This document shows, in pieces, positions 45,031-54,783 of a stretch of DNA of 64,000 nucleotides. The notes under the pieces are model-generated. The model ran no database searches, had not been told where the DNA came from, and saw only the letters and a program-made list of their open reading frames with translations. Within the stretch, counting starts at the first letter, position 1. Each line of letters begins with the position of its first letter. The stretch is from Isochrysis galbana. Its lineage: Eukaryota; Haptophyta; Isochrysidales; Isochrysidaceae. A program made the position numbers and the translations under genes. The stretch lies in assembly GCA_018136815.1 (NCBI GenBank), contig CM030945.1, positions 408,605 through 472,604 on the forward strand, written 5' to 3'.

Positions 45031-45591
45031 CTGGAATCTAGACCTGACAAACAGGCTAGAAGGAACGAAACGAGAACTCGAATTCTAGATCGCTAGGGAC
45101 GAACCCTACCAACCTAGAAGTACCTGAGCTTCACCGTGTGGCCGCACGGCGAAGGACCTGGAAATAAGAGCCTGGAAATCGCATCATCTAGGATGAATGC
45201 GACACCCCCCGACTAAGATCGAGACGTCTCCCGATGTCGAGCGGTGAACCTGGAAACAGAGACCTGGAACCTAGAACCTGAGCTGACCAGAGGTCAGAAT
45301 CGGAACAAGAAGCAACGGAACATAGCGAGCGAAACGTGGAGACAAGAACACCCTTTGGATCCAAAGCGAGCACGAAATCGGCGGCTTAACGCGGCGGCCT
45401 CTTTCGTACGCACTGCCCCACCCACTTCTCCCTTTTACAGGAGCTTTGCTCGGGTGTTGCGCCGGGTGTAGAGCGCAGGCAGCACGCGTTCAGCACCTCC
45501 ATGATTCGCTCGGACGGAAACTTGAACTCGGAGCCCTAGCCGAGGCGTGGGGCTAGCCTAGAGGGACGGGTCCCTTACCCAAGACATGGGA
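45031..45591 (-). other. 3' untranslated region of copy B
   Basis: Lies between polyprotein stop and LTR. Repeated ctggaa/cctgga words occur (acctggaaacagagacctgg near 45247-45266) but no coding frame. Probably contains the polypurine tract, although I cannot pick it with confidence. Confidence 0.45.
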
Positions 45592-48500
45592 TCAACGAGA
45601 ATGGAGCCTGGATCGAGTGCGCGAAGACGGCGCATCGAGAACGGGAGGAAGAGGAGTATCCCTGGCCGACGAAGAAGTTGCTTCCGGGGACTCAACATCT
45701 TCTGGACAAGTCTCTTCGACGGAGCGATCATACTCATCAAGCAAATCAGAACAACGACGGAGCAACTCGGAACGAGGCTCCCAGGTGGCTTCTCGAATAG
45801 AATAGCCACGCCACTTCACGAGGTACTCGATAGAATCGCCATGGCTACGACGATCGAGCAACTTTTCAACGATGTACTCGTCGTCAGCCAGCGGCTCTTC
45901 ATCAACGAAAGTATGATACGGCCGGAGGTTCGAGATATGCACCTCCTCCTTGACTAACCGGTTCTCCAGATCACGGAGTCGGTACCTAGTGTCGGACAGA
46001 GCCTCTACGACGCGGTAGGGACCCGAGTAGATGAATTGCAACTTGTTGGCATGGCCTGGTAATCGCATGCAGACGCGATCCCCAGGTTCGAAACGAGCTG
46101 GTCTTTGAGACTTGATGGTAGCGTCACGGACTGACTCAGCCTGAGCGGCTAGGGTAGCCTCGAGAGCGCTGGACCAAGAGAGGCGGAGGCTCGCATTGAG
46201 CCTGGATGCGTACGAGCGAACGTCGGCGGACGCCGCCTCGAGAGCAGTTGGCGAAACGGACTTCGGATCAGAAAGTTGAGCGGGCAGACGCAGCTCACGC
46301 CCAAAGATCAAAGACGCTGGAGACCGGGAGGTGACACGACCGGAAGAAGCCCTCAACGAGAGGAGTAGGAACGGCAAATGGTCGACCCAATGGCTGCCAC
46401 CCTCATTCGAGGCGCGCATCAAACGGATGAGCGTTTGCTGAGCGCGTTCGACGAAGCCTACACCCTCATGTCGATACGGCTCTGTACTCGACAAATCAGC
46501 CCCGGTGAGCTCCAGAATACGCGAAACAAGAACCGAACAAAGATTCGAACCGGCGTCGGTTCGAAGCTGCCTAGGGACTCCATAACGCGTCACAATCAAG
46601 CGGATGAACATGTCCAAGGCCATCTCCGACGAGGGATCCCCATTCGACGGCTCAGCCTCAATCCATCGAGTGAGCGAGTCGATGAAGACGACCAGCTTGT
46701 CGTAACCCGAGACTCCAGGCACGAAGTTGTGAGTGGGAGCCAGTGAGAGCACGTCGCAGTAGACCACATCAAAGGGGTAGGTACCCACGGAGAGACCGGA
46801 GGGCGACGCTAGAGCCCTAGGTAGCGGCTTGGCGAGGGTGCACTCGTGGCATTCCCGGACGTAGGATGCAACGTCGGAAGACATGCCAGGCCAGTATACC
46901 CGAGTACGAAGAAGACCGGACATACGAGAAACTCCAAGGTGACCGGAGCGATCGTGGTAGGCAAAAAGGTAGCGAGACCGCAACGAGGGCGGAACATAGA
47001 GCACTAGCGAGTCCGGGTCGGTGGAGTCAGGAACGGTGCGATAGTAGACGAGCCCATCGTGAACGACGAAACGGCGAAACATCTTGGATGGCTGAGCGGG
47101 AGCGGGAGCGGGAGCGACAGGACTGGAACACGAATCATCTTCGACAATGGGGCCTGAGGCGGCGGCTGGCGGAGGCGACCCTTGGCCTGATGGCTCGTGG
47201 TTGGCCGTCTCTCCTGAGCCCAGGAGTGGCTCTACGAACGGATCTTCCGCCAGGGCCGCTCTCATCTCTTCGGAAGTCGGCGTACCCGGAGCCAAATAAC
47301 TGGACTGGATGGCGGGCCCGGAATCGGAGGCTCGACGACGAGATCGGTCCAAAGCTTGAAGCCCTCGCGCCGTAACTACGGAGCGCGTGATGGCAGCCAC
47401 CGGATGAGACCGTTCATGCTCGGCTAGAGACTCTGAGCCAGGCTCACGTACCGCTAACGACGCTGGGCCGGCGAGTGGTTCGTCTTCGTGTTCCGGCTCC
47501 AGGGATGCTAGCCGGGACAGCCCGTCAGCATCCTGATGAACAGCTCCTGGTTTATGTTCGACATCGAACCGGTACTCAGCCAACTTGAGAGCCCACCGAG
47601 TCAGCCGAGAGGCTGGCCCACCGGCTACTTGATCCTTCATGGTATGCAGCCATCGCAGCGCAGAGTGGTCAACGACTAACTTGAACCGACGCCCCCAAAG
47701 GTAGGGTCGCCAATTTCGGATTGATTCCAGGGCAGCCAAGAGCTCAATCTCGGTCACCGTCCAATGGCGTTCGGCCGAGGTGAGACTGCGAGCGTAATAC
47801 CCAACGACTCGTTCACGGTTATCGTCTCCTAGCTGCGAGAGGATGCCGGCGATACCCAACTTGCTAGCCCCATCGGTCTTGACGATGAAGGGCCGATCAT
47901 CCCTGGGTGGAGTCAAGACGGGCTCCGAAGTGATCGCTGTCTTGAGCTCTTGGATAGCTCGGCGACACTCCTCGGACTGGGACTCCTTTGCCACGTCGCA
48001 GCCCTTCCGCGTGAGGGCAGTGAGAGGAGCAGCCTTAGCGGCGAATTGGCGAATGAATCGACGATAGTAGGAGCAAAGGCCGAGGAAAGATCGAACCGCT
48101 TCCAAGGAGTTGATGGATGACGGGTCGATGTCGGCGACAGCTGCGACCTTCTTCGGGTCCATCTTGAGACCTTCCCTCGAGACAACGTGACCGAGGTACT
48201 CCGTAGAGGTGGCAAAGAAGACACACTTGGACATCTTGCAGGTCAGACCGGCCCACTCTAGCCGTTCGAGAACGAGGTCTAGCCGGTGAAGCATTTGCTC
48301 GAACGAAGCCTGTGCCCTGGCCTCTTCGGAAGGACCCACGCCCGTTGACCAGATGCCCACATCATCGAGGTAAGGCATGCAGATCTCCCACGCTAGCGCA
48401 CCGAGAACGATGTCCATCAAGCGGCACATGTAGGAGGGACCTGATTGGATGCCGAACGGTAGAAAGTTGAACTCGTATTTGCCGCGGTGGGTAGTGAAAG

Positions 48501-51500
48501 CGGTGATATGTTTGTGCGATTCTTTGATCGGGATGCCCCAAAAACCAGAGGCTAAATCGAGAGTACATAAGAAGAGAGAACTGAGCGGCCCTTGGCCGGA
48601 CGCTAGCCTATCGATAGCCTCCACAATGAGGGGTAGAGGGCTATCCTCGACGCGTAGCTTGGCGTTCGTGTCGCGGTAGTCCACGCAGAATCGAACGGAG
48701 CCATCTTTCTTGCTGACCAGGACTACTCGGGAAGCCCAAGCCGAATTTGACTTGCGAATAATGCCGGCGGCTTCCATCTTGGCTACCTCCTCTTCTATGA
48801 TGAGCTCGCCTGCGCGGCCCACTCTAGACGGAGCGTGCCGGTGAGGAACAGCGCCGGGGTTGAGTGGCAACTCCACCTCGAGAACGTGCGTATGGTTTGG
48901 AGCCCCCGGGTGCAACGCGAAAGCTTTGATGCGCCGGGCCAAGAGTTGGCGTACTTCTTCTCGTTGATCGTCGGAAAGAAGCCGGTCTGGATCGATGGTG
49001 GCTGAGTCGAGTAGAGATCGTTGCTCCTCGCTCAGCGCGGTGACAGGGTCACCATCCCCCTCGCTTCCAGTCGGAGTCCAGCCCCGGTGCAACTTGAAAC
49101 GCACCTGGAGCGAAGCTATCGGATGCAGAGACGGCAGGGTCAGCGCATTGACCCCGGTGTGGACGATCGTCACCGCGATGCGATGATCTTCCGTGGGCGT
49201 GACCACCGTGGGCATTACGAGAGGAGACGAATCGAGAGCCTCGCGATTTGGTAGGCGGTCGACCAGCATCGCGCAGTCCGAATGATCTCGGAGAGCTAGC
49301 GGAACCCTGACCCAGATGGTTGCGCGGTGGAAGGCAGGAATCGTCACCGATTGCTCCGTGTAGAGAAGATATTCGGACGAGGTAGACGCCGGAGCTTTGG
49401 CCGCAAACTCGTCGGCAGACTCAAAGAGAGGTGTATAGAGTGGCTGTCTAGCATCAGCAGCAGCCTCACCCTCCGATCCGGCCGGGATCTCTCGTGTTGC
49501 CGTCGACCTCTCTAGAAAGTCGACAGTCAGCGGCTGACCGGGTGACATCGAGATAGCTCCGACGAAGCCGGCGTCCGCGACTGGGGGCGGCGCCGTGGAA
49601 ACTCTGACTACACATTCGGAAAGGACTCTTGAAGAGTCTTCTGAATCGCCAGAGGCCGGACGGAGGCGGAGGCTTCCTTCCGAGCTCGCGGCGTCGAGAG
49701 AAATGGTAGCGGAGTGGGCGGCCAAAAAATCGTTCCCGAGCAGAAGCATCGCGTTTCCTTCGATGACCGCGAACGAATGACGGAAGAGGCGACCGGACAA
49801 GGAGAAGACGAGGCTAGCCCGGCCCCTAGTGATGAGAGGAAGGCCGTCCGGCCCATGTAGGTTGGGGGCGGTAGCGTCCGATACGCGTTCGACGCAAGCG
49901 TCTTCAGGTAGTCGATCGAGAAGAGCAGTGGTGATTACTGACGGGCCCGCTCCAGTGTCAGCCAGGGTGCTGTTCACCGTGAGGGCAACGTCCGGGAGAA
50001 CGAACCCTTGAGCTGCGCGGTCGCCATCGGCACGGCAGACCACGAGATCGCGGACATAGAGGCAGTGACGAGGGTAGAGCGGCGGCGGAGTGTCCGCGAT
50101 AGATTCCACCGGAAGTGAGGTTCCGGCTCCGGGTGACAGGGTGGTTGGATTGGAGGCTAGCCTGGACGGAGAAGATTCATCGACGTGGGGCACTCGCTCG
50201 ATAGCGGCGGCCACCGTCTGCGGCACGAATGGTATCGAGGAGCGTGGGGATGCCTTTGCTGAACTAGAGGGGTTAGGCACGCCATCATAGCCTAGCCCTC
50301 GACGGTCCGTCGGATGCCGAGGTTGATCCATTTGGCGTGACCATTCCTTCTCCAGGGACTTCTGCAAGTCTGTCTTCGGAAGCTTCGACAACTCGGAAAA
50401 TCCGGCCGCACTGAGGCCCCTAGCGGTAGCCCCATCGCAATACAGTGCCCGTGGAGTATCCTCTCCTTCGGCGGCGTCGGAGGGCTTGGTCTCGATGGTC
50501 TGCATGCTCCGGTGTTCTGGCATCTCGGGCGTGTCATCTTCTCCCGAGTCGGGCCCGACATCCCAGGTTTCGAGTGGCCTTTCGGCTACGAACGAATTGG
50601 TCAGTTCGGCCACTCCCTCGTCGCCAGCCGTGAAGGAGGCGCTCGGAGATAGTGCATTGATGCCTTGAGAGCCCAGTCGAGACAAGATGGGAGGTTCCGA
50701 CGGCTCCGCAGCTGCCGCTTGCTCAGCGATTTCTTGGGCGATGGAAGGCGTGACATCCTGCCACCGATGGACCCCCGAAATTACATCACGGTCGAAGACC
50801 TGCCACTTGCTGCGGCGCTTCTTCACCGTGTTTGGAGGGCCTGGCGTTGTAGAGCGGTCCTCTATGGGCCACTCCCACGGCAGGAAGCGGTCTCCTTCCG
50901 CCTCGGCCTCGTCTTGCGATACGTTTGTTTCCGAGTCCTCCTGATGAAGCAGGCGAGAAGCATCGGCAACGGGGCCTGCGTCCGGGATCACGACAACCGA
51001 ATCAGACACTGGCGAACCGCTGGGAGGCGTGAGGTGAGAGCTAGAAGCTGCTTCGCCTCTCCCCTCCATGAAACGAGCCAGAGCCGTCCTCGGCTCAGCC
51101 AGCTCGAAACCGGTCGAGCAAAGCGAAGGGCGTTCTCTCAAGCTGGCAGCTGCTTGGGAAATTGCCCAGTCCACCGTGAAGTCGAGCGAACGCGACGCCT
51201 TGGCTTCGCGCGCATAACGGCGCAAGACCGGCATCCACTGGGCCGCCATTGCACCGGCAATGCCCACATAGGTGCGGCTGCGAAGGGCGCCACGGTGGGG
51301 CGACGGCGATAGATCCGCCATAGCGGATAGACGTCCCTCGACAATCTTCGAAGGCTGCAAGGACGGGAGTGAAGCCGTCAGGTACAGGCCAGTTGCTTTT
51401 TGATGGCCCGTGCCGTGCTGCCACGGCTGCACAAACTGCCGCGGTCGCAACCCCCCGACTAAGGCAGAGGCTTCCGCGTGCATTCGAGGATTTTCGACGG

Positions 51501-51933
51501 CAACGAAAGGCGCGTCGGCGCTTGCCATGGCGAGGAAGACTCTAGCGGCGGATTCGAGAGCCTGGCGTCGTCCCGGCTCCCGATCGAGCCACTGGCAACT
51601 CACCGCCGACAAATACGTGCACGGCGGATGCGCAACCACGAGGTCCCAACCGAGGTTTTGAATGTGAAGAGCATCTCCGCAGAAGTGGGGAATGTAGTCG
51701 ATCTCCGACGGTCGTAGATCGCACGTCGCGACGTGCGCTCCGGCGAGTAGGAACATCGAAGACACGACCCCGCTAGCTTCACCGACGACTAGAACGCGGG
51801 GTGGAGGAATCCCCTCGGCCGCGTCGAGCGTCACGGCGTCGTGGATCGCCGCTAACTCAGCGCAAAGCTCGTCAAAATGCGTCGGCAGTACGGCAGAGGG
51901 TGATGAATGAGTGCTCGCGTGCGGCCGCCGCAC
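45592..51933 (-). CDS. Retrotransposon polyprotein: methyltransferase-protease-RT-RNase H-integrase-chromodomain (copy B)
   Basis: Uninterrupted 2113-residue frame. Domains by residue: phage-type C5 methyltransferase 46-235 (HPPC at 102-105, VENP at 146-149); disordered linker 240-620; aspartic protease with ADTGA at 658-662 and LLGNDF at 731-736; reverse transcriptase about 1030-1250 with YLDD at 1188-1191; RNase H about 1345-1475 (TDGAS at 1353, E in TEIELLAALE, VDHSAL, DAD at 1468-1470). The integrase has an H-x4-H...C-x2-C finger (1660-1698), D1727, D1793 and E1829, and a GPY/F-type tail at 1971. The chromodomain is at 2018-2070 (EYLVKWRGYSIREATWEP). Domain order defines a Ty3/gypsy chromovirus. 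The true N-terminus lies further upstream and is frame-broken near the gap. Confidence 0.92.
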   Translation of the reverse strand: MRRPHASTHSSPSAVLPTHFDELCAELAAIHDAVTLDAAEGIPPPRVLVVGEASGVVSSMFLLAGAHVATCDLRPSEIDYIPHFCGDALHIQNLGWDLVVAHPPCTYLSAVSCQWLDREPGRRQALESAARVFLAMASADAPFVAVENPRMHAEASALVGGLRPRQFVQPWQHGTGHQKATGLYLTASLPSLQPSKIVEGRLSAMADLSPSPHRGALRSRTYVGIAGAMAAQWMPVLRRYAREAKASRSLDFTVDWAISQAAASLRERPSLCSTGFELAEPRTALARFMEGRGEAASSSHLTPPSGSPVSDSVVVIPDAGPVADASRLLHQEDSETNVSQDEAEAEGDRFLPWEWPIEDRSTTPGPPNTVKKRRSKWQVFDRDVISGVHRWQDVTPSIAQEIAEQAAAAEPSEPPILSRLGSQGINALSPSASFTAGDEGVAELTNSFVAERPLETWDVGPDSGEDDTPEMPEHRSMQTIETKPSDAAEGEDTPRALYCDGATARGLSAAGFSELSKLPKTDLQKSLEKEWSRQMDQPRHPTDRRGLGYDGVPNPSSSAKASPRSSIPFVPQTVAAAIERVPHVDESSPSRLASNPTTLSPGAGTSLPVESIADTPPPLYPRHCLYVRDLVVCRADGDRAAQGFVLPDVALTVNSTLADTGAGPSVITTALLDRLPEDACVERVSDATAPNLHGPDGLPLITRGRASLVFSLSGRLFRHSFAVIEGNAMLLLGNDFLAAHSATISLDAASSEGSLRLRPASGDSEDSSRVLSECVVRVSTAPPPVADAGFVGAISMSPGQPLTVDFLERSTATREIPAGSEGEAAADARQPLYTPLFESADEFAAKAPASTSSEYLLYTEQSVTIPAFHRATIWVRVPLALRDHSDCAMLVDRLPNREALDSSPLVMPTVVTPTEDHRIAVTIVHTGVNALTLPSLHPIASLQVRFKLHRGWTPTGSEGDGDPVTALSEEQRSLLDSATIDPDRLLSDDQREEVRQLLARRIKAFALHPGAPNHTHVLEVELPLNPGAVPHRHAPSRVGRAGELIIEEEVAKMEAAGIIRKSNSAWASRVVLVSKKDGSVRFCVDYRDTNAKLRVEDSPLPLIVEAIDRLASGQGPLSSLFLCTLDLASGFWGIPIKESHKHITAFTTHRGKYEFNFLPFGIQSGPSYMCRLMDIVLGALAWEICMPYLDDVGIWSTGVGPSEEARAQASFEQMLHRLDLVLERLEWAGLTCKMSKCVFFATSTEYLGHVVSREGLKMDPKKVAAVADIDPSSINSLEAVRSFLGLCSYYRRFIRQFAAKAAPLTALTRKGCDVAKESQSEECRRAIQELKTAITSEPVLTPPRDDRPFIVKTDGASKLGIAGILSQLGDDNRERVVGYYARSLTSAERHWTVTEIELLAALESIRNWRPYLWGRRFKLVVDHSALRWLHTMKDQVAGGPASRLTRWALKLAEYRFDVEHKPGAVHQDADGLSRLASLEPEHEDEPLAGPASLAVREPGSESLAEHERSHPVAAITRSVVTARGLQALDRSRRRASDSGPAIQSSYLAPGTPTSEEMRAALAEDPFVEPLLGSGETANHEPSGQGSPPPAAASGPIVEDDSCSSPVAPAPAPAQPSKMFRRFVVHDGLVYYRTVPDSTDPDSLVLYVPPSLRSRYLFAYHDRSGHLGVSRMSGLLRTRVYWPGMSSDVASYVRECHECTLAKPLPRALASPSGLSVGTYPFDVVYCDVLSLAPTHNFVPGVSGYDKLVVFIDSLTRWIEAEPSNGDPSSEMALDMFIRLIVTRYGVPRQLRTDAGSNLCSVLVSRILELTGADLSSTEPYRHEGVGFVERAQQTLIRLMRASNEGGSHWVDHLPFLLLSLRASSGRVTSRSPASLIFGRELRLPAQLSDPKSVSPTALEAASADVRSYASRLNASLRLSWSSALEATLAAQAESVRDATIKSQRPARFEPGDRVCMRLPGHANKLQFIYSGPYRVVEALSDTRYRLRDLENRLVKEEVHISNLRPYHTFVDEEPLADDEYIVEKLLDRRSHGDSIEYLVKWRGYSIREATWEPRSELLRRCSDLLDEYDRSVEETCPEDVESPEATSSSARDTPLPPVLDAPSSRTRSRLHSR
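51229..51798 (-). other. C5 cytosine DNA methyltransferase (phage DCM-like) domain, copy B
   Basis: Identical in its protein blocks to copy A: SAM-binding VLVVGEASGVVSS, catalytic HPPCTYLS, VENP, FVQPWQHG and the closing RSRTYVGIAGAMAAQW. Both copies keep this domain without stops or substitutions at motif residues. This indicates recent amplification with the domain intact. Confidence 0.8.
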
Positions 51934-52353
51934 GGCTAGAGCAGCTTCGGCGAGATGGCGGGCAAGATGACGGAGGAACCGCTAGCCCGGGCACGGGAGG
52001 CGGCTAACATTTGGAGCTCGCGCGTAGGGGCGCGGGCAGTTGCAGTAGACTTGGCGGCCGAGGAACAACCAACCACGGCGATCCGGTGGATGGCCTCGGC
52101 AACGGAATTCAGGGGAAGGAGGTCGTCGCCTCGAGTTTCGGTGGGCTAGACCTGAAGGGGTTGGCTCCGGCGGGCGATCCCTGGAACGGGATCCTCCGGA
52201 GAGCCGAGAGAAAGAGGAGACGCCGGCGTCCGTATGGTGCGCGACGAGGGATCGTAGTCGACGGCCCTGCGTCTCCCGAGTCTGCGGTGGCCACGGCGTG
52301 AGCGCGGAAAGCCGCAGCTCCCTTGAACCTTCATCTTCATTGACTCCGGAAGC
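51934..52353 (-). pseudogene. 5' part of copy B polyprotein with clustered one-base losses
   Basis: Corresponds to copy A 1792-2217, but several homopolymers are one base shorter (for example cggccctg for cggcccctg near 52262, cttgaacc for cttggaacc near 52324, and cgcctcgag for cgccctcgag near 52130). The Ser-rich leader is therefore out of frame. It ends at the gap. The errors concentrate next to the N run, so an assembly cause is likely. Confidence 0.75.
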
Positions 52354-52453
52354 NNNNNNNNNNNNNNNNNNNNNNNNNNNNNNNNNNNNNNNNNNNNNNN
52401 NNNNNNNNNNNNNNNNNNNNNNNNNNNNNNNNNNNNNNNNNNNNNNNNNNNNN
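52354..52453. other. Scaffold gap (100 N)
   Basis: Exactly 100 ambiguous bases between copy B's leader and a GTAGGAC-flanked segment. The gag region and 5' LTR of copy B are expected in the missing sequence. Confidence 0.99.
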
Positions 52454-53110
52454 TACCCAGCTTTATAGGACGAGTCCTACAATGTAGGACGACGTTGTGA
52501 ACTATGAAGACACGGTTCAATCTAGGAATGGGGAGCTAGGATTTGGTTTCTGTGTTCATCTCATTGCCCTCATTGAGTCCTCCTAGAGGCTCAAGACACC
52601 ATTCTCAAAGCATAATGAGTTAGTTGCCACTCGCGGAAGCCTTCCCGGCAAAAAACGGCGTTGTCCTACGAATTGCCGCAAACACCTGAGGACACGATTT
52701 GAGGCTCATGATGAGCTCCCTAGAACTTGCTCCCACGAGATGAAATGCTCTTTGGCATGGGTTCTTTTCGACCTTCAGTGGAAACCAAGCTTGGTTTTGA
52801 AGCCCAATGAGAGTTTTGGCTGCTTTTGCCTCTTGCGGGGCAAAAAAAAAACTCTCGACGCACCCGGTGGCCTCCGATGGCCGAGGTACTCAGTTCACGC
52901 TGGAGCCGAAAGCTCGGTCAAGACGAAGTCTACAGCCTTGGCCATAGTGGGAGCTAAGGATCTCAAGACTGAGCTGGGACTATCCTTCAGTTGGTGGGAA
53001 GTCCCAATCCTTCACTCTTGAAAGTTGTGTGGCTTTCGGGCTCAGGGTCCTACAAATACACCGAAATCGTAGGACGCGGTCCTATAATGTAGGACGGAAC
53101 TTTTTAGCCG
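52454..53110. mobile_element. Insertion-like segment bounded by GTAGGAC palindromes
   Basis: Near 52466-52492 the sequence reads ataggacgagtcctacaatg then taggacg. Near 53069-53095 it reads gtaggacgcggtcctataat then gtaggacgg. Each end is itself an inverted repeat, and the two ends match in either orientation. The inside has no recognisable domain. Homology of the Cys-rich gene to its own repeats resumes only at about 53111, so this segment appears to interrupt that gene. The left boundary is close to the gap and uncertain. Confidence 0.4.
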
Positions 53111-54270
53111 CGAAGCGCGTCTTGTACACTGATATTATCAATCAGGTTGGCACCTACATGTTCGACTGCTCTGCAAGATGCACGGAATGCGTGTTCAATA
53201 ACAACAATTGCCAATCGAGCACAGTATACTACCTAGATTGCGCCGACCGGCCACCTTCCCTCTCTTCCCCACCCCCGTCACTGCCTCCACCGTTACCACC
53301 GCCTCCGCCTTCCTCTCCACCGCCAATACCAACACAACCACCTGCCACACCCCCTTGCGGTGACCTCACGTTCACAGGCAGCAAGAGGATGTTGCGAGGC
53401 AAAGCGAACAATGAGTGGTGCTTCAGTCTATCGATTGCGGAGTGCGAGACCTATTATGTGGATGCGGCGGATCCCGCAGCGTACAACGCCCAGTCCGGCA
53501 ACTACACGTTCGACTGCTCCGCAGGGTGCACGGAGTGCGTGTTCGAGCGGAATGGTATACTTCCTGGATTGCGGCAACCGGCCGCCATCGCAACCGCCCC
53601 CCCCCATCTCCATCGCACCCGCTTTTACCAGAGCTTCCACCGCCGTCTCCCTCTCCACCACCTCCATCTCCCCCGCCTCTTGCACGACCTCCTCCCAAAC
53701 GTCCTCCACCGTTTCCAACGTCTCCACCGCTTCCGCCCCCTCCCCGTACCGCGCCCACTCCACCAGCTCATCCTCCACCTCCGTTGTGCGGCGACCTCAA
53801 GTTCACGCGCATCAAGACAAGGTTGCGCGGTGCGGAGAGCAATGAATGGTGCTACAAAGTACCCCTTGCGGATTGCGAGACCCATTATGTGGATGCGTCA
53901 AAGCCCGGTTCGTATGAAGATATTGTCAATCAGACGGGCACCTACACGTTCGACTGTTCTGCAGGGTGCACGGAGTGCGTGGTCAAAAACAACATTTGCG
54001 AGTCGAGCACCGTATACTACCTAGATGCTGCACCAACCGGCCGCCGTCGCAGCCTCCTCCTGTCTTACCGCCCTCACGACCGCCAGGACTTCCACCACCG
54101 CCACCCTCCCCTCTTGCACCCCCCCCACCACGACTACCCACGCCGCACCCTCCTCCATCTCGCTCTCCTCCTCCACCTTCGGTTCCTCAAGGAGATCCAT
54201 CGCGTCCACCATCACCACACTCCCCTTCCCCTCCGTGGCTGCCACCTCCCTCGCCGTGGCCTTCACCGTG
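53111..54270 (+). pseudogene. Cys-rich/Pro-rich repeat protein (algal wall-type), broken
   Basis: Three copies of one module. Each has GDLTF/GDLKF, an R-LRG-NEWC segment, a CETYYVDA block, Y-FDCSAGCTECVF and a VYYLD end, separated by (S)PPPP linkers: copy 1 partial at 53115-53240, copy 2 at 53355-53570, copy 3 at 53785-54030. Between modules the frame changes twice (after VFERN at about 53555 and after YYLDA at about 54025), each time with the Pro-rich linker in the next frame. Eight or so conserved Cys per module suggest disulphide-bonded extracellular domains with hydroxyproline-type linkers, as in pherophorin-like proteins. Family assignment is by architecture, not by a recognised domain. 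Decay, or introns I did not identify, could explain the frame changes. Confidence 0.5.
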
Positions 54271-54290
54271 AAAACTATAACAATAGTTTT
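54271..54290. repeat. Hairpin AAAACTAT-AACA-ATAGTTTT
   Basis: Eight-pair stem with a four-base loop, followed by tcctatgcggggaagcagag and a G-rich block. Layout resembles the variable-stem hairpin family but without the ATGGAGCGC leader. Confidence 0.5.
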
Positions 54291-54783
54291 TCCTATGCGG
54301 GGAAGCAGAGGGGGGGTCTCCCCCGCGGCATCGGGGCAGCGGTCCTCGGGGATACCGGAAAGGGGAGTGGGGGGGGAAGGGGGCCGTTGGGCGGGCATTC
54401 GGCCGAAACGGATCTTGCGTGGGATCCCGACGGGAGAGAGGGGGAAACCGGCCCTCTCTCTGCGGGCGCGGGGACGGACTCCCTCCCCCTACCCGCAACA
54501 TCAGATATCGCAAAATCCACGACATTCCAAGTGGCATAGAAGGGGAGCGGGCGATTCCCTCTCCCCACCCACTAGGGAGGGAGCGTGCCCTCCCGTATGA
54601 AACAAGTATCAACTCAATTGCGAAATTGCAGCTAAAGTGTTGGTGTTGGACTGCCATAGACGAGAATCATTACAATGGAACATTTGCGGCATTTTGCATC
54701 GAAATGAAAAATCTGATTCCATACAGCCGACAGATACGGTGAGTGAACAAAAATGAATGGAATTGGTGCCCTTTCTTGCATCG
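54291..54783. other. Intergenic, no gene supported
   Basis: G-rich block, then AT-moderate sequence that is the likely 3' flank of the receptor gene. Confidence 0.4.

Noticed and set aside
45586-52150. Many plus-strand frames of 60-215 codons
   Set aside because: They are antisense shadows of the retrotransposon polyprotein and recur as minus-strand frames opposite copy A.
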